Shown here: piece by piece, positions 1-6,229 of the stretch
Layout: each line of letters opens with the position of its first letter
Numbering within the stretch: the stretch's first letter is position 1
NCBI RefSeq assembly: GCF_032229525.1
Contig: NZ_JAVTWB010000140.1
Coordinates: 1-9,063 of the forward strand
Length of the DNA: 9,063 nt
DNA from: Accumulibacter sp032229525
GTDB lineage: Bacteria; Pseudomonadota; Gammaproteobacteria; Burkholderiales; Rhodocyclaceae
Direction of reading: 5' to 3'
The notes under the pieces: model-generated
Seen by the model: only the letters and a program-made list of their open reading frames with translations
What the model was told of the DNA's origin: nothing
Databases searched by the model: none
Made by a program: the position numbers and the translations under genes

Positions 1-866
1 TGCACACTGCCCTGCTCATCGACTTCGCCGAGACCGAGTAGACGGTCCTGGCCGTAGACGCGGCATTTCCCGGGCAAACAGCTGCTGCTCACCGGGTTGC
101 CGTGGACAAAGCGCAGCGCGGCCTCGTCGTCGAGATGGACGGCAGGCAGACTCTGCAGCAGGGTATCGGGAGCCAACAGCCAGCAGCTGCGCTGATCTTC
201 CGAGTACGCCGCCAGCTGATCCAGGGTCACCGCATCGGCCACCCGGAGAGCACCGACGGCGACGCGGCGCAGCGCCGTCAGGTGGGCACCACAGCCGAGA
301 GCATGGCCCAGATCCTCGGCCAGGCTGCGGATATAGGTGCCTTTGCTGCAAGCCACCCGCAGGCGACAGCGATCGCCCGAGAAATCAAGCAGCAGCAACT
401 CGTGGATGGTCACCTCGCGCGCCTCGCGCTCGACTTCGATGCCCTGGCGCGCCAGCTCGTAGAGCGGTTTCCCGTCCCTTTTCAAGGCCGAGTACATCGG
501 TGGCACCTGTCGAATTGGGCCGCGGAAAGGCGACAGGGCAGCGGCCACTTCTGTTAGCCCGAAGTTGACCGGGCGGCGCTCGATGGCGACGCCGTCGGCA
601 TCGCCCGTATCGGTGCGGACACCAAACTGCAGCTCGGTTTCGTAGGTCTTGTCGGCGGCGAGCAGATCGACCGCAAACTTGGTCGCCGCGCCGAAACACA
701 GTGGCAGCAGTCCGCTGGCCAGGGGATCGAGGGTACCGGTGTGCCCCGCTTTGGCCGCCGAAAAAAACCGACGAGCGGCCTGCAACGCGGAGTTGGAGGT
801 CATGCCCGTCGGCTTGTCGAGCAGCAGGACCCCGTCAACGCGCTGCCAGCTCTTCCTGATACTCAA
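1..866 (-). CDS. truB: tRNA pseudouridine(55) synthase TruB, 3' end missing
   Basis: TruB converts U55 of the T-loop of nearly all tRNAs to pseudouridine and also acts as a tRNA chaperone. The minus strand is open from 866 to the left edge, giving 288 residues; the family is usually 300-315, so only the last part of the C-terminal PUA-like domain is missing. Visible landmarks are VDGVLLLDKPTGMTSN (residues 10-25), AGHTGTLDPLA (40-50) with the catalytic Asp at 47, a PPMYSALK segment followed by KPLYELARQGIEVERE, and SKGTYIRSLAEDLG. The best start is a TTG at 866-864, which overlaps the rbfA stop (TTGA). No in-frame ATG or GTG gives a better N-terminus, and no clear Shine-Dalgarno sequence precedes it, so translation is probably coupled to rbfA. 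Family assignment is very secure; the TTG start is likely but unproven. Confidence 0.95.
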   Translation of the reverse strand, partial: MSIRKSWQRVDGVLLLDKPTGMTSNSALQAARRFFSAAKAGHTGTLDPLASGLLPLCFGAATKFAVDLLAADKTYETELQFGVRTDTGDADGVAIERRPVNFGLTEVAAALSPFRGPIRQVPPMYSALKRDGKPLYELARQGIEVEREAREVTIHELLLLDFSGDRCRLRVACSKGTYIRSLAEDLGHALGCGAHLTALRRVAVGALRVADAVTLDQLAAYSEDQRSCWLLAPDTLLQSLPAVHLDDEAALRFVHGNPVSSSCLPGKCRVYGQDRLLGLGEVDEQGSV

Positions 867-1249
867 GCCGGTTCTGGAGGATCGGTGTGATCCGAGATCG
901 CCACCGCCTCGCTGATCAGTTTCGACAGCTGCGCGCCCCGTTCCAGGGACTCGTCGAAAATGAAATGCAGTTGCGGTGTGGTGTGGATGCTGATGCGCTT
1001 GCCCAGCTCGCTGCGCAGGAAACCGGACGCCTTGTGCAGACCGAGCTGAAGCGAATCGAGATGCTCACTGCCCGCCAGGCTGCTGAAGTAGACCTTGGCA
1101 TGCGCGTAGTCGGCACTGATGTGCACCTCGGTGAGACTGATCATCCCGACACGCGGGTCGCGAAGCTCGGTCCGGATCACTTCCGCCAGCTCGCGACGGA
1201 TCTGCTCGCAGATCCGGTCGCGGCGCATGAAGCCCTTGTTGGCCGGCAC
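863..1249 (-). CDS. rbfA: 30S ribosome-binding factor RbfA
   Basis: RbfA is a small cytoplasmic single-KH-domain protein that binds the 30S subunit during late 16S rRNA maturation near the 5' helix and is needed for growth in the cold. The 128-residue product has the family pattern: a basic N-terminus with DRICEQIRRELAEVI (11-25), LRDPRVGMISLTEV (29-42), YAHAKVYFS (48-56), ASGFLRSELGKRI (74-86) and PQLHFIFDESLERG (92-105). The start is a GTG at 1249, directly after the infB TAA (1252-1250), with no spacer. An ATG at 1228 would remove the MPANKGF leader, which resembles the N-terminus usual in betaproteobacterial RbfA, so GTG is preferred. A weak GGAAG lies about 9 nt upstream inside the end of infB. 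The TGA stop overlaps the truB TTG. Confidence 0.95.
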   Translation of the reverse strand: MPANKGFMRRDRICEQIRRELAEVIRTELRDPRVGMISLTEVHISADYAHAKVYFSSLAGSEHLDSLQLGLHKASGFLRSELGKRISIHTTPQLHFIFDESLERGAQLSKLISEAVAISDHTDPPEPA

Positions 1250-4126
1250 TTACAACAGCTTCCGGGCGACTTCCGTGACGTCATAGGCTTCGAGCTGGTC
1301 GCCTTCCTCGTAAGCATTGAAGTTCTTCAGCGAGAGGCCGCATTCAAAGCCTGCCCGCACCTCCTTGGCGTCGTCCTTGAAGCGCTTCAGGCCATCCAGC
1401 TCGCCATCCCAGACGACGACATGGTTGCGCAGCAGGCGGACGCGCGAGTGACGCTTGATGACGCCTTCGAGCACATAGCAGCCGGCAATGGTGCCGATCC
1501 GGGTCGCCTGGAAGACCTGCCTGATCTCGACCAGACCGGTGATGTCTTCGCGCTTCTCGGGTGCCAGCATGCCCGACAATGCCGCCTTCACTTCGTCGAC
1601 CGCGTCGTAGATGATGTTGTAGTAACGAATATCGACCCCGACGTGCTCCGCTGCCTTGCGTGCACCGGCATCGGCGCGGGTATTGAAGCCAATAATCACT
1701 GCCTTCGAAGCCTGCGCGAGGTGTACGTCGGACTCGCTGATCGCACCGACCGCCGCGTGAATGACATTGACCTTGACTTCAGCCGTTGACAGCTTCTGCA
1801 GCGACTGCACCAGCGCCTCCTGAGAACCCTGGACATCGGCCTTGATGATCAAAGGCAGGACCCTGGCTTCCGCTTCGGTCATCTGGTCGAGGATAGTCTC
1901 GAGGTTGGCGGCCTGCTTGGTGGCCAGCTTGACGTCGCGGTACTTGCCCTGACGGAACTGTGCGATTTCGCGTGCCTTGCGCTCGTCGGCCAGCACCACC
2001 GCTTCCTGCCCGGCGGCCGGAACATCGGACAGCCCGAGGATTTCGACTGGAATCGACGGACCAGCTTCTTTGATCACCTTGCCGTTTTCGTCGAGCATGG
2101 CGCGTACGCGACCGAAGACCTGGCCGGCAACCAGCACGTCACCCTGGCGAAGCGTGCCGGACAGGACCAGCATCGTCGCCACCGGCCCGCGGCCCTTGTC
2201 GAGGCGAGCCTCGATGATCAGGCCCTTGGCCGGCGCATCTCGCGGTGCCTTCAGCTCCAGCATGTCGGCCTGGAGCAGGACGTTTTCGAGCAGTTCGTCG
2301 ATCCCGGTTCCAACTTTTGCCGAAACCTGGATAAACGGCACGTCGCCGCCATATTCTTCCGGCACCACTTCTTCGGCAACCAGCTCCTGCTTCACCCGAT
2401 CAGGTTGTGCGCCGGGCTTGTCGATCTTGTTCACAGCGACCACCAGCGGCACGCCGGCAGCCTTGGCATGGTGAATCGCCTCCCGCGTCTGCGGCATCAC
2501 GCCGTCATCGGCAGCCACCACCAGGATGACCAGGTCGGTGGCTTTGGCGCCACGCGCACGCATCGCCGTAAAAGCCTCGTGACCTGGCGTGTCGAGAAAG
2601 GTCACCATGCCACGATCGGTTTCGACGTGATAAGCACCAATGTGCTGGGTGATACCGCCAGCCTCGCCACTGGCCACACGGGTACGGCGAATGTAGTCGA
2701 GCAGCGAAGTCTTGCCGTGGTCGACGTGACCCATCACCGTCACCACCGGAGCGCGCGGTTCGAGCGGCACATCCTTGTGCTCGGACACTGCGTCGTCACC
2801 GAGGAAGGCATCGGGGTCGTCGAGTTTGGCGGCAAACGCCTTGTGACCCATTTCTTCGACGATGATCATCGCCGTTTCCTGATCCAGCACCTGGTTGATG
2901 GTCACCATCGAACCCATTTTCATCAGCGCCTTGATCACTTCGGTGGCCTTGACGGACATCTTGTGCGCCAGTTCGGCAACAGAAATGGTCTCGGGGACGT
3001 AGACGTCGTGAATCACCGCCTCGACGGGCTGCTGGAAAGAGTGCTGCTCGTCTTCGCTGCTGCCCCGACCCGACCGCTTGCCGTGCTTGTTGTCCCGCCA
3101 GCCTGCGCCACCGGTTGCGCCGCGCGTTCTCAACCCGGCCCGCTTGTTGGCCCCTTCGTTCTTCCACTGGCCTTTTTTGTCGGCCGTCTTTTTGTCGGTT
3201 ACCTTCTTGTCGGATGCGGCAGGCTTGCCGGCCGGCCGGTGCAAGGTCTTGTCTTCCGCGGCGGGCTGGTCGCTGGCGGTCTGCGCCGCAACCTGCTTCG
3301 CAACTCCGGCGGCCTTGGCCGCGATCGCCTTCGCTTCGGCATCCTGCTTCAGGCGCGCAAGGTCGATAACGCGCTGCTGCTTGTTCTTGAACTCGGCTTC
3401 CTGAAGGGCGCGTAGCTCACCGTGGCGCCGCTCTTCTTCGGCGCGCAGCAGCCGCTGCTCCTCACCGATGATCGAGGCACGGGTCACCACTTTCTTGCCG
3501 CCAGCCTTGCCCTCGACAACCGGCTCGGCCTTAGCCTCGACAACCGGCTCGGCCTTAGCCTTGACAACCGGTACGGCCACAGCTTCGGCGACCGGTGCGA
3601 CCACAGCTTCGGCGACCGATGCGACCACGACTTCGACGGCCGGTTCGGCCGGCACCTCGGCAACCACCTCGGCAACCACCTCGGCAACCGCTTCGGCTTT
3701 CGCTTCGATTACGGGCTCGGCCTCGACTTCGGCAACCGGCTCGACATACACGTCAAGCACTGGCTCTGCCTTTTCCTCGATGACCGGTTCGGCCGCAACC
3801 GGAAGTTGCTCCCGACGTGCCTCGACCGGATCACGTTTGACCAGGACGCGCTTCTTGCGGACTTCGACCTGCACCGTATGCGATTTGCCGTGCGAATCCT
3901 GCTGCCGAATCTCGGTCGTTTCCTTGCGCGTCAGAGTGATCTTGGTTTTCGCGTCGCCGCCGCCATGCGAACGACGCAGATACTCCAGAAGCTTGGCCTT
4001 GTCCTGTTCGGACAACAGATCGTCGGCTTCTCTCTTTGCCACGCCGGCCTTGTGCAACTGCTCGAGCAGCACACCAGCAGGCATTTTCAGCTGAGTGGCT
4101 AATTCGGCAACATTTGTTTGTGCCAT
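1250..4126 (-). CDS. infB: Translation initiation factor IF-2
   Basis: IF2 is the GTPase that brings fMet-tRNA to the 30S P site and promotes 50S joining. From the ATG at 4126 the protein has 958 residues. Order of domains: IF2_N-like helical domain (about 1-55), an IF2-associated segment with KTKITLTRKETTEIRQQ, a low-complexity Val/Ala/Glu/Pro linker (about 112-208), a charged helical stretch and a Lys/Gly-rich segment, a second IF2_N domain (about 374-430), then the G domain with G1 GHVDHGKT (466-473), G3 DTPGH (512-516), G4 NKID (566-569) and G5 SAK (602-604). EF-Tu-like domain II, domain III and the fMet-tRNA-binding C-terminal domain follow, ending at VARKLL. The reading frame extends 13 codons upstream, but the start at MAQTNVAEL is supported by AAGGA 6 nt upstream in the 19-nt gap after nusA. 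The next gene, rbfA, begins directly at the stop. Confidence 0.97.
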   Translation of the reverse strand: MAQTNVAELATQLKMPAGVLLEQLHKAGVAKREADDLLSEQDKAKLLEYLRRSHGGGDAKTKITLTRKETTEIRQQDSHGKSHTVQVEVRKKRVLVKRDPVEARREQLPVAAEPVIEEKAEPVLDVYVEPVAEVEAEPVIEAKAEAVAEVVAEVVAEVPAEPAVEVVVASVAEAVVAPVAEAVAVPVVKAKAEPVVEAKAEPVVEGKAGGKKVVTRASIIGEEQRLLRAEEERRHGELRALQEAEFKNKQQRVIDLARLKQDAEAKAIAAKAAGVAKQVAAQTASDQPAAEDKTLHRPAGKPAASDKKVTDKKTADKKGQWKNEGANKRAGLRTRGATGGAGWRDNKHGKRSGRGSSEDEQHSFQQPVEAVIHDVYVPETISVAELAHKMSVKATEVIKALMKMGSMVTINQVLDQETAMIIVEEMGHKAFAAKLDDPDAFLGDDAVSEHKDVPLEPRAPVVTVMGHVDHGKTSLLDYIRRTRVASGEAGGITQHIGAYHVETDRGMVTFLDTPGHEAFTAMRARGAKATDLVILVVAADDGVMPQTREAIHHAKAAGVPLVVAVNKIDKPGAQPDRVKQELVAEEVVPEEYGGDVPFIQVSAKVGTGIDELLENVLLQADMLELKAPRDAPAKGLIIEARLDKGRGPVATMLVLSGTLRQGDVLVAGQVFGRVRAMLDENGKVIKEAGPSIPVEILGLSDVPAAGQEAVVLADERKAREIAQFRQGKYRDVKLATKQAANLETILDQMTEAEARVLPLIIKADVQGSQEALVQSLQKLSTAEVKVNVIHAAVGAISESDVHLAQASKAVIIGFNTRADAGARKAAEHVGVDIRYYNIIYDAVDEVKAALSGMLAPEKREDITGLVEIRQVFQATRIGTIAGCYVLEGVIKRHSRVRLLRNHVVVWDGELDGLKRFKDDAKEVRAGFECGLSLKNFNAYEEGDQLEAYDVTEVARKLL
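3511..3689. repeat. In-frame 24-nt and 12-nt tandem repeats in the infB linker
   Basis: Three short tandem arrays sit inside infB. A 24-nt unit occurs as two exact copies (3511-3534, 3535-3558) with a diverged third (3559-3582), encoding a VEAKAEPV-type octapeptide. A second 24-nt unit occurs at 3581-3604 and 3605-3628 with one mismatch. A 12-nt unit, ACCTCGGCAACC on the plus strand, occurs three times exactly at 3654-3689, giving the AEVV pattern. All unit lengths are multiples of three, so gain or loss of copies keeps the frame. They lie in the disordered linker of IF2 (about residues 146-205), which tolerates length change. Repeat slippage is the inferred origin. Confidence 0.85.
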
Positions 4127-4132
4127 ATGAAT

Positions 4133-4137
4133 TCCTT
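4133..4137 (-). promoter_or_regulatory. Ribosome binding site of infB
   Basis: On the minus strand AAGGA lies 6 nt before the ATG at 4126, inside the 19-nt gap between the nusA TAA and infB. It decides the infB start in favour of MAQTN over the longer in-frame reading that would begin within the end of nusA. Confidence 0.75.
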
Positions 4138-4145
4138 TTTCCGGC

Positions 4146-5618
4146 TTACTCGAACCAGTGCGCACGCGCCGTGGTGATCAGTTGTTTCGCCCTCTGGGCA
4201 TCAATGCCGGTCATCTCGGTAAGTTCGTCGACGGCGAGATCGGCGAGATCGTCGCGCGTCTTGATACCACCACCAGCCAGTTTTCCGGCCAGCGACTTGT
4301 CCATCCCTTCAAGATTCAGCATATCCTCGGCGACATCCTCGATCTTCTCTTCGGTAGCGATCGCGTCGGTGAGCAGAATATTACGTGCACGCTCGCGCAA
4401 CTCCTGAACGGTCGCCTCGTCGAAAGACTCGATTTCGAGCATCTCGTGGATCGGCACATAGGCCACTTCCTCAAGGGTCGACAAGCCTTCCTCGATCAGG
4501 ATGTTGGCCACTTCTTCGTCAACGTCGAGCTTCTCCATGAACAACACACGGATGGCCGCAGCTTCAGCCTCAACCTGGGTCTTCGACTCTTCCTCGGTCA
4601 TCAGATTGATCGTCCAACCGGTCATCTCCGACGCCAGGCGAACGTTCTGGCCGCCACGACCAATGGCGATCGCCAGGTTCTGCTCGTCGACCACCACGTC
4701 CATGCAATGCCTGTCTTCATCGACGATGATCGAGCTGACTTCAGCTGGTGCCAGCGCGCCGACAACGAACTGTGCGGGGTCGGCCGACCAGAGCACGATG
4801 TCGACCCGTTCACCGGCCAGCTCGTTGGTTACCGCGGTGACCCGCATGCCGCGCATGCCGACGCAGGTGCCGATCGGATCGATGCGCTGGTCGTTGGACT
4901 TGACCGCAATCTTGGCACGCATGCCGGGGTCGCGGGCAGCCGCCTTGATCTCCAGCAGGCCATCATCGACTTCCGGCACTTCCAGCGCGAACAGTTTGAC
5001 AATGAATTCCGGCGCGGTGCGCGAGAGGATCAACTGTGGGCCGCGGGCTGAACGGTCGATACGCAGCAGGTAGGCCTTGACGCGATCGCCAACGCGCAGA
5101 TTTTCACGCGGAATCATCTGGTCGCGGGGCAGCAGGGCCTCCATCTTGCCAGTTTCGATGATCGCGTTGCCACGCTCCATCCGTTTGATGGCGCCAGTCA
5201 CCAGGTGTTCCTTGCGAGCAAGGAAGTCATTGAGAATCTGTTCGCGCTCGGCGTCGCGAATCTTCTGCACGATCACCTGCTTGGCAGCCTGCGCGCCAAT
5301 ACGGCCGAAGTCGATCGGCTCCAGCGCCTCTTCCAGATAATCACCGACCTCGACCTCGGCGTCCTGCTCCTGCGCTTCCGACAAAGGGATTTGTTGCTCC
5401 TCGTCGAGAAAGTCTTCATCGGCAACGACCTCCCAGCGACGGAAGGTCTCGAAATCACCCGTTTCGCGATCGACGACGACGCGAATGTTCGCCTCGTCGT
5501 GGACGCGTTTCTTGGTAGCCGAAGCCAGGGCCATTTCCAGCGCGCCGAAGACGATGTCTCTGGTGACGTTCTTTTCCCGTGCCAGGATATCTACCAGTAG
5601 CAAGATTTCGCGGCTCAT
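4146..5618 (-). CDS. nusA: Transcription termination/antitermination factor NusA
   Basis: NusA binds RNA polymerase and nascent RNA, enhances hairpin-dependent pausing and intrinsic termination, and takes part in antitermination complexes. The product has 490 residues, close to the 495 of E. coli. It shows an N-terminal polymerase-binding domain (1 to about 130), an S1 domain (about 135-200), KH1 with GMRG at 254-257, KH2 with GRGG at 320-323, and two acidic C-terminal helix-hairpin-helix repeats (about 360-420 and 430-485), as in gammaproteobacterial-type NusA. The start ATG at 5618 gives the expected MSREILLLVD N-terminus and follows a perfect AGGAGG that overlaps the rimP stop codon. It lies between rimP (14-nt gap) and infB (19-nt gap). 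NusA could act on the terminator in the leader of its own operon (inference). Confidence 0.97.
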   Translation of the reverse strand: MSREILLLVDILAREKNVTRDIVFGALEMALASATKKRVHDEANIRVVVDRETGDFETFRRWEVVADEDFLDEEQQIPLSEAQEQDAEVEVGDYLEEALEPIDFGRIGAQAAKQVIVQKIRDAEREQILNDFLARKEHLVTGAIKRMERGNAIIETGKMEALLPRDQMIPRENLRVGDRVKAYLLRIDRSARGPQLILSRTAPEFIVKLFALEVPEVDDGLLEIKAAARDPGMRAKIAVKSNDQRIDPIGTCVGMRGMRVTAVTNELAGERVDIVLWSADPAQFVVGALAPAEVSSIIVDEDRHCMDVVVDEQNLAIAIGRGGQNVRLASEMTGWTINLMTEEESKTQVEAEAAAIRVLFMEKLDVDEEVANILIEEGLSTLEEVAYVPIHEMLEIESFDEATVQELRERARNILLTDAIATEEKIEDVAEDMLNLEGMDKSLAGKLAGGGIKTRDDLADLAVDELTEMTGIDAQRAKQLITTARAHWFE

Positions 5619-5634
5619 TTGCTCATTACCTCCT
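5616..5634 (-). promoter_or_regulatory. nusA ribosome binding site with a decoy ATG
   Basis: AGGAGG (5634-5629, minus) overlaps the TAG stop of rimP. Two ATGs follow: one only 2 nt downstream (5626-5624) and the real nusA start 10 nt downstream (5618-5616). The first is out of frame and opens the three-codon ORF ATG AGC AAA TGA, whose TGA overlaps the nusA ATG. The homologous NusA N-terminus fixes the second ATG as the start. Confidence 0.7.
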
Positions 5635-6100
5635 AAACCAGCCTGTCGTTCGATCTTGTCAGGTCGAAACTCGGAACCAGGCGCGCCTTGTCAACATTGA
5701 CCAAGTCGAATGCCACCTCACCCGAATCGAGTTGCAGGCGCACCCTACCTTCGTGCATACCCTGCAGGACACCGCTGAAGTTCCGTCGACCGTTCACTGG
5801 CAAGCGTAGCTTGAGAGTGATCTGCGAACCGGCGAAACGCTCGAAATCAGCCTCCTTCTTCAACGGCCTGTCGATCCCCGGCGAAGAGATCTCGAGGCTC
5901 TCGTAGTCGATGCCTTCGACCATCAACACGCGCGACAGCTGATTGCTGACCAGCGCGCAGTCGTCAACATCGACACCGCGCGGCTTGTCCGGCTTGTCGA
6001 TGAACACGCGCAGGACGCGCCCGTGCGGACTACGCTCGACGTCTACCAGTTCGTAGCCGAGGCCAGTCACCGTTTTCTCAAGAACTTCGTGCACATCCAT
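5633..6100 (-). CDS. rimP: Ribosome maturation factor RimP
   Basis: RimP binds the free 30S subunit and helps assembly of the uS12 region and the central pseudoknot of 16S rRNA. The 155-residue product matches the family in length and pattern: EKTVTGLGYELVDVE (8-22), RVLRVFIDKP (28-37), the GVDVDDCALVSNQLSRVL segment (42-59), YESLEISSPGIDRPLKK (66-82) and the C-terminal SH3-like fold starting around FERFAGSQITLKLR. The ATG at 6100 puts the conserved N-terminal helix in the normal place. The bases before it (ATTTGCAGCC) hold no Shine-Dalgarno sequence, which is unusual for the first gene of a strong operon. It is the first gene after a promoter and an intrinsic terminator, and nusA follows after 14 nt. 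Confidence 0.95.
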   Translation of the reverse strand: MDVHEVLEKTVTGLGYELVDVERSPHGRVLRVFIDKPDKPRGVDVDDCALVSNQLSRVLMVEGIDYESLEISSPGIDRPLKKEADFERFAGSQITLKLRLPVNGRRNFSGVLQGMHEGRVRLQLDSGEVAFDLVNVDKARLVPSFDLTRSNDRLV

Positions 6101-6106
6101 GGCTGC

Positions 6107-6132
6107 AAATAAAAAATGGGCGAAACGCCCAT
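6107..6132 (-). terminator. Intrinsic terminator in the rimP-nusA leader (candidate attenuator)
   Basis: On the minus strand a perfect 7-bp stem ATGGGCG-TTT-CGCCCAT (6132-6116) is followed directly by a T-run (TTTTT, then ATTT) ending at 6107, about 6 nt before the rimP ATG. It would end transcripts arriving from rluB. It also lies downstream of the predicted rimP promoter, so it would stop a part of the rimP-nusA-infB transcripts as well, giving a leader RNA of about 60 nt. The hairpin and U-run are seen directly; the attenuator role is inference. Confidence 0.85.
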
Positions 6133-6159
6133 CCCCGAAAAATTTACCCCTGAGGGGCG
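6133..6159 (-). promoter_or_regulatory. Possible alternative (anti-terminator) pairing upstream of the terminator
   Basis: On the minus strand CGCCCC (6159-6154) can pair in three ways: with the nearby GGGG after TCA (6150-6147) as a short hairpin followed by TAAATTTTT, with the GGGG at 6136-6133, or with GGGCG (6130-6126), which is the 5' arm of the terminator stem. The last pairing would block the terminator. It spans a loop of about 24 nt and looks weaker than the terminator, so termination should be the default state. No folding calculation was made. Confidence 0.35.
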
Positions 6160-6173
6160 ACCGGAAAACCGGT
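6160..6173. repeat. Perfect inverted repeat at the predicted transcription start
   Basis: ACCGG-AAAA-CCGGT is a perfect 5-bp inverted repeat with a 4-nt centre. It begins 2 nt downstream of the -10 hexamer and covers the expected +1 position, where a repressor could bind. Since the start would fall inside the repeat, only part of it would be in the RNA, so a DNA-level role is more likely than an RNA hairpin. It may also be chance. Confidence 0.4.
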
Positions 6174-6175
6174 GG

Positions 6176-6204
6176 ATTATACCGAAAAGAGCCGCCGAGG
6201 TAAA
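6176..6204 (-). promoter_or_regulatory. Sigma70-type promoter of the rimP-nusA-infB operon
   Basis: The minus strand shows TATAAT (6181-6176), a perfect -10, with TTTACC (6204-6199) 17 nt upstream, matching four of six positions of TTGACA at the optimal spacing. The predicted start is near 6169, giving a leader of about 70 nt. It lies in the only long intergenic gap, just after the end of rluB and pointing into rimP. Confidence 0.75.
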
Positions 6205-6229
6205 TCGGACCGTGATCGGCAGCGATCGC

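Noticed and set aside
887..1789. 300-codon open frame on the plus strand opposite rbfA and infB
   Set aside because: It is the antisense shadow of two well-recognised genes in GC-rich DNA; the translation resembles no family I know and crosses a real gene border.
2405..3415. 336-codon open frame on the plus strand opposite infB
   Set aside because: Antisense to the IF2 G-domain region; it is rich in His/Arg/Val as expected of a complementary-frame shadow and has no RBS or promoter that I can see.
3480..3495. Internal in-frame GTG start giving a shorter IF2 isoform, as with E. coli IF2-2
   Set aside because: Tandem GTG codons occur after GGCGGCAAGAAA, but there is no convincing SD at the right distance; possible but unsupported.
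3422..4102. Plus-strand open frames with repeated DNRLGLSL and FGDRCDH-like units
   Set aside because: The protein repeats only mirror the 24-nt and 12-nt tandem repeats of the infB linker; repeat units that are multiples of three keep all six frames periodic and open.
4127..4165. Longer IF2 with 13 extra N-terminal residues (MRTGSSKPEKGIH)
   Set aside because: The extra codons overlap the end of nusA, and the ATG at 4126 has a good RBS and gives the family's normal N-terminus.
4158..5051. 297-codon open frame on the plus strand opposite nusA
   Set aside because: Shadow of NusA; no recognisable domain.
6067..6132. Possible 21-codon leader peptide starting at the ATG within the terminator stem and overlapping rimP
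   Set aside because: The ATG follows GGGG with no spacing and there is no run of regulatory codons; no support beyond an open frame.
6147..6157. CCCC-TCA-GGGG hairpin followed by TAAATTTTT as a second terminator
   Set aside because: A 4-bp stem with a 3-nt loop and an interrupted T-run is too weak to call on its own; kept only as part of the alternative-pairing region.
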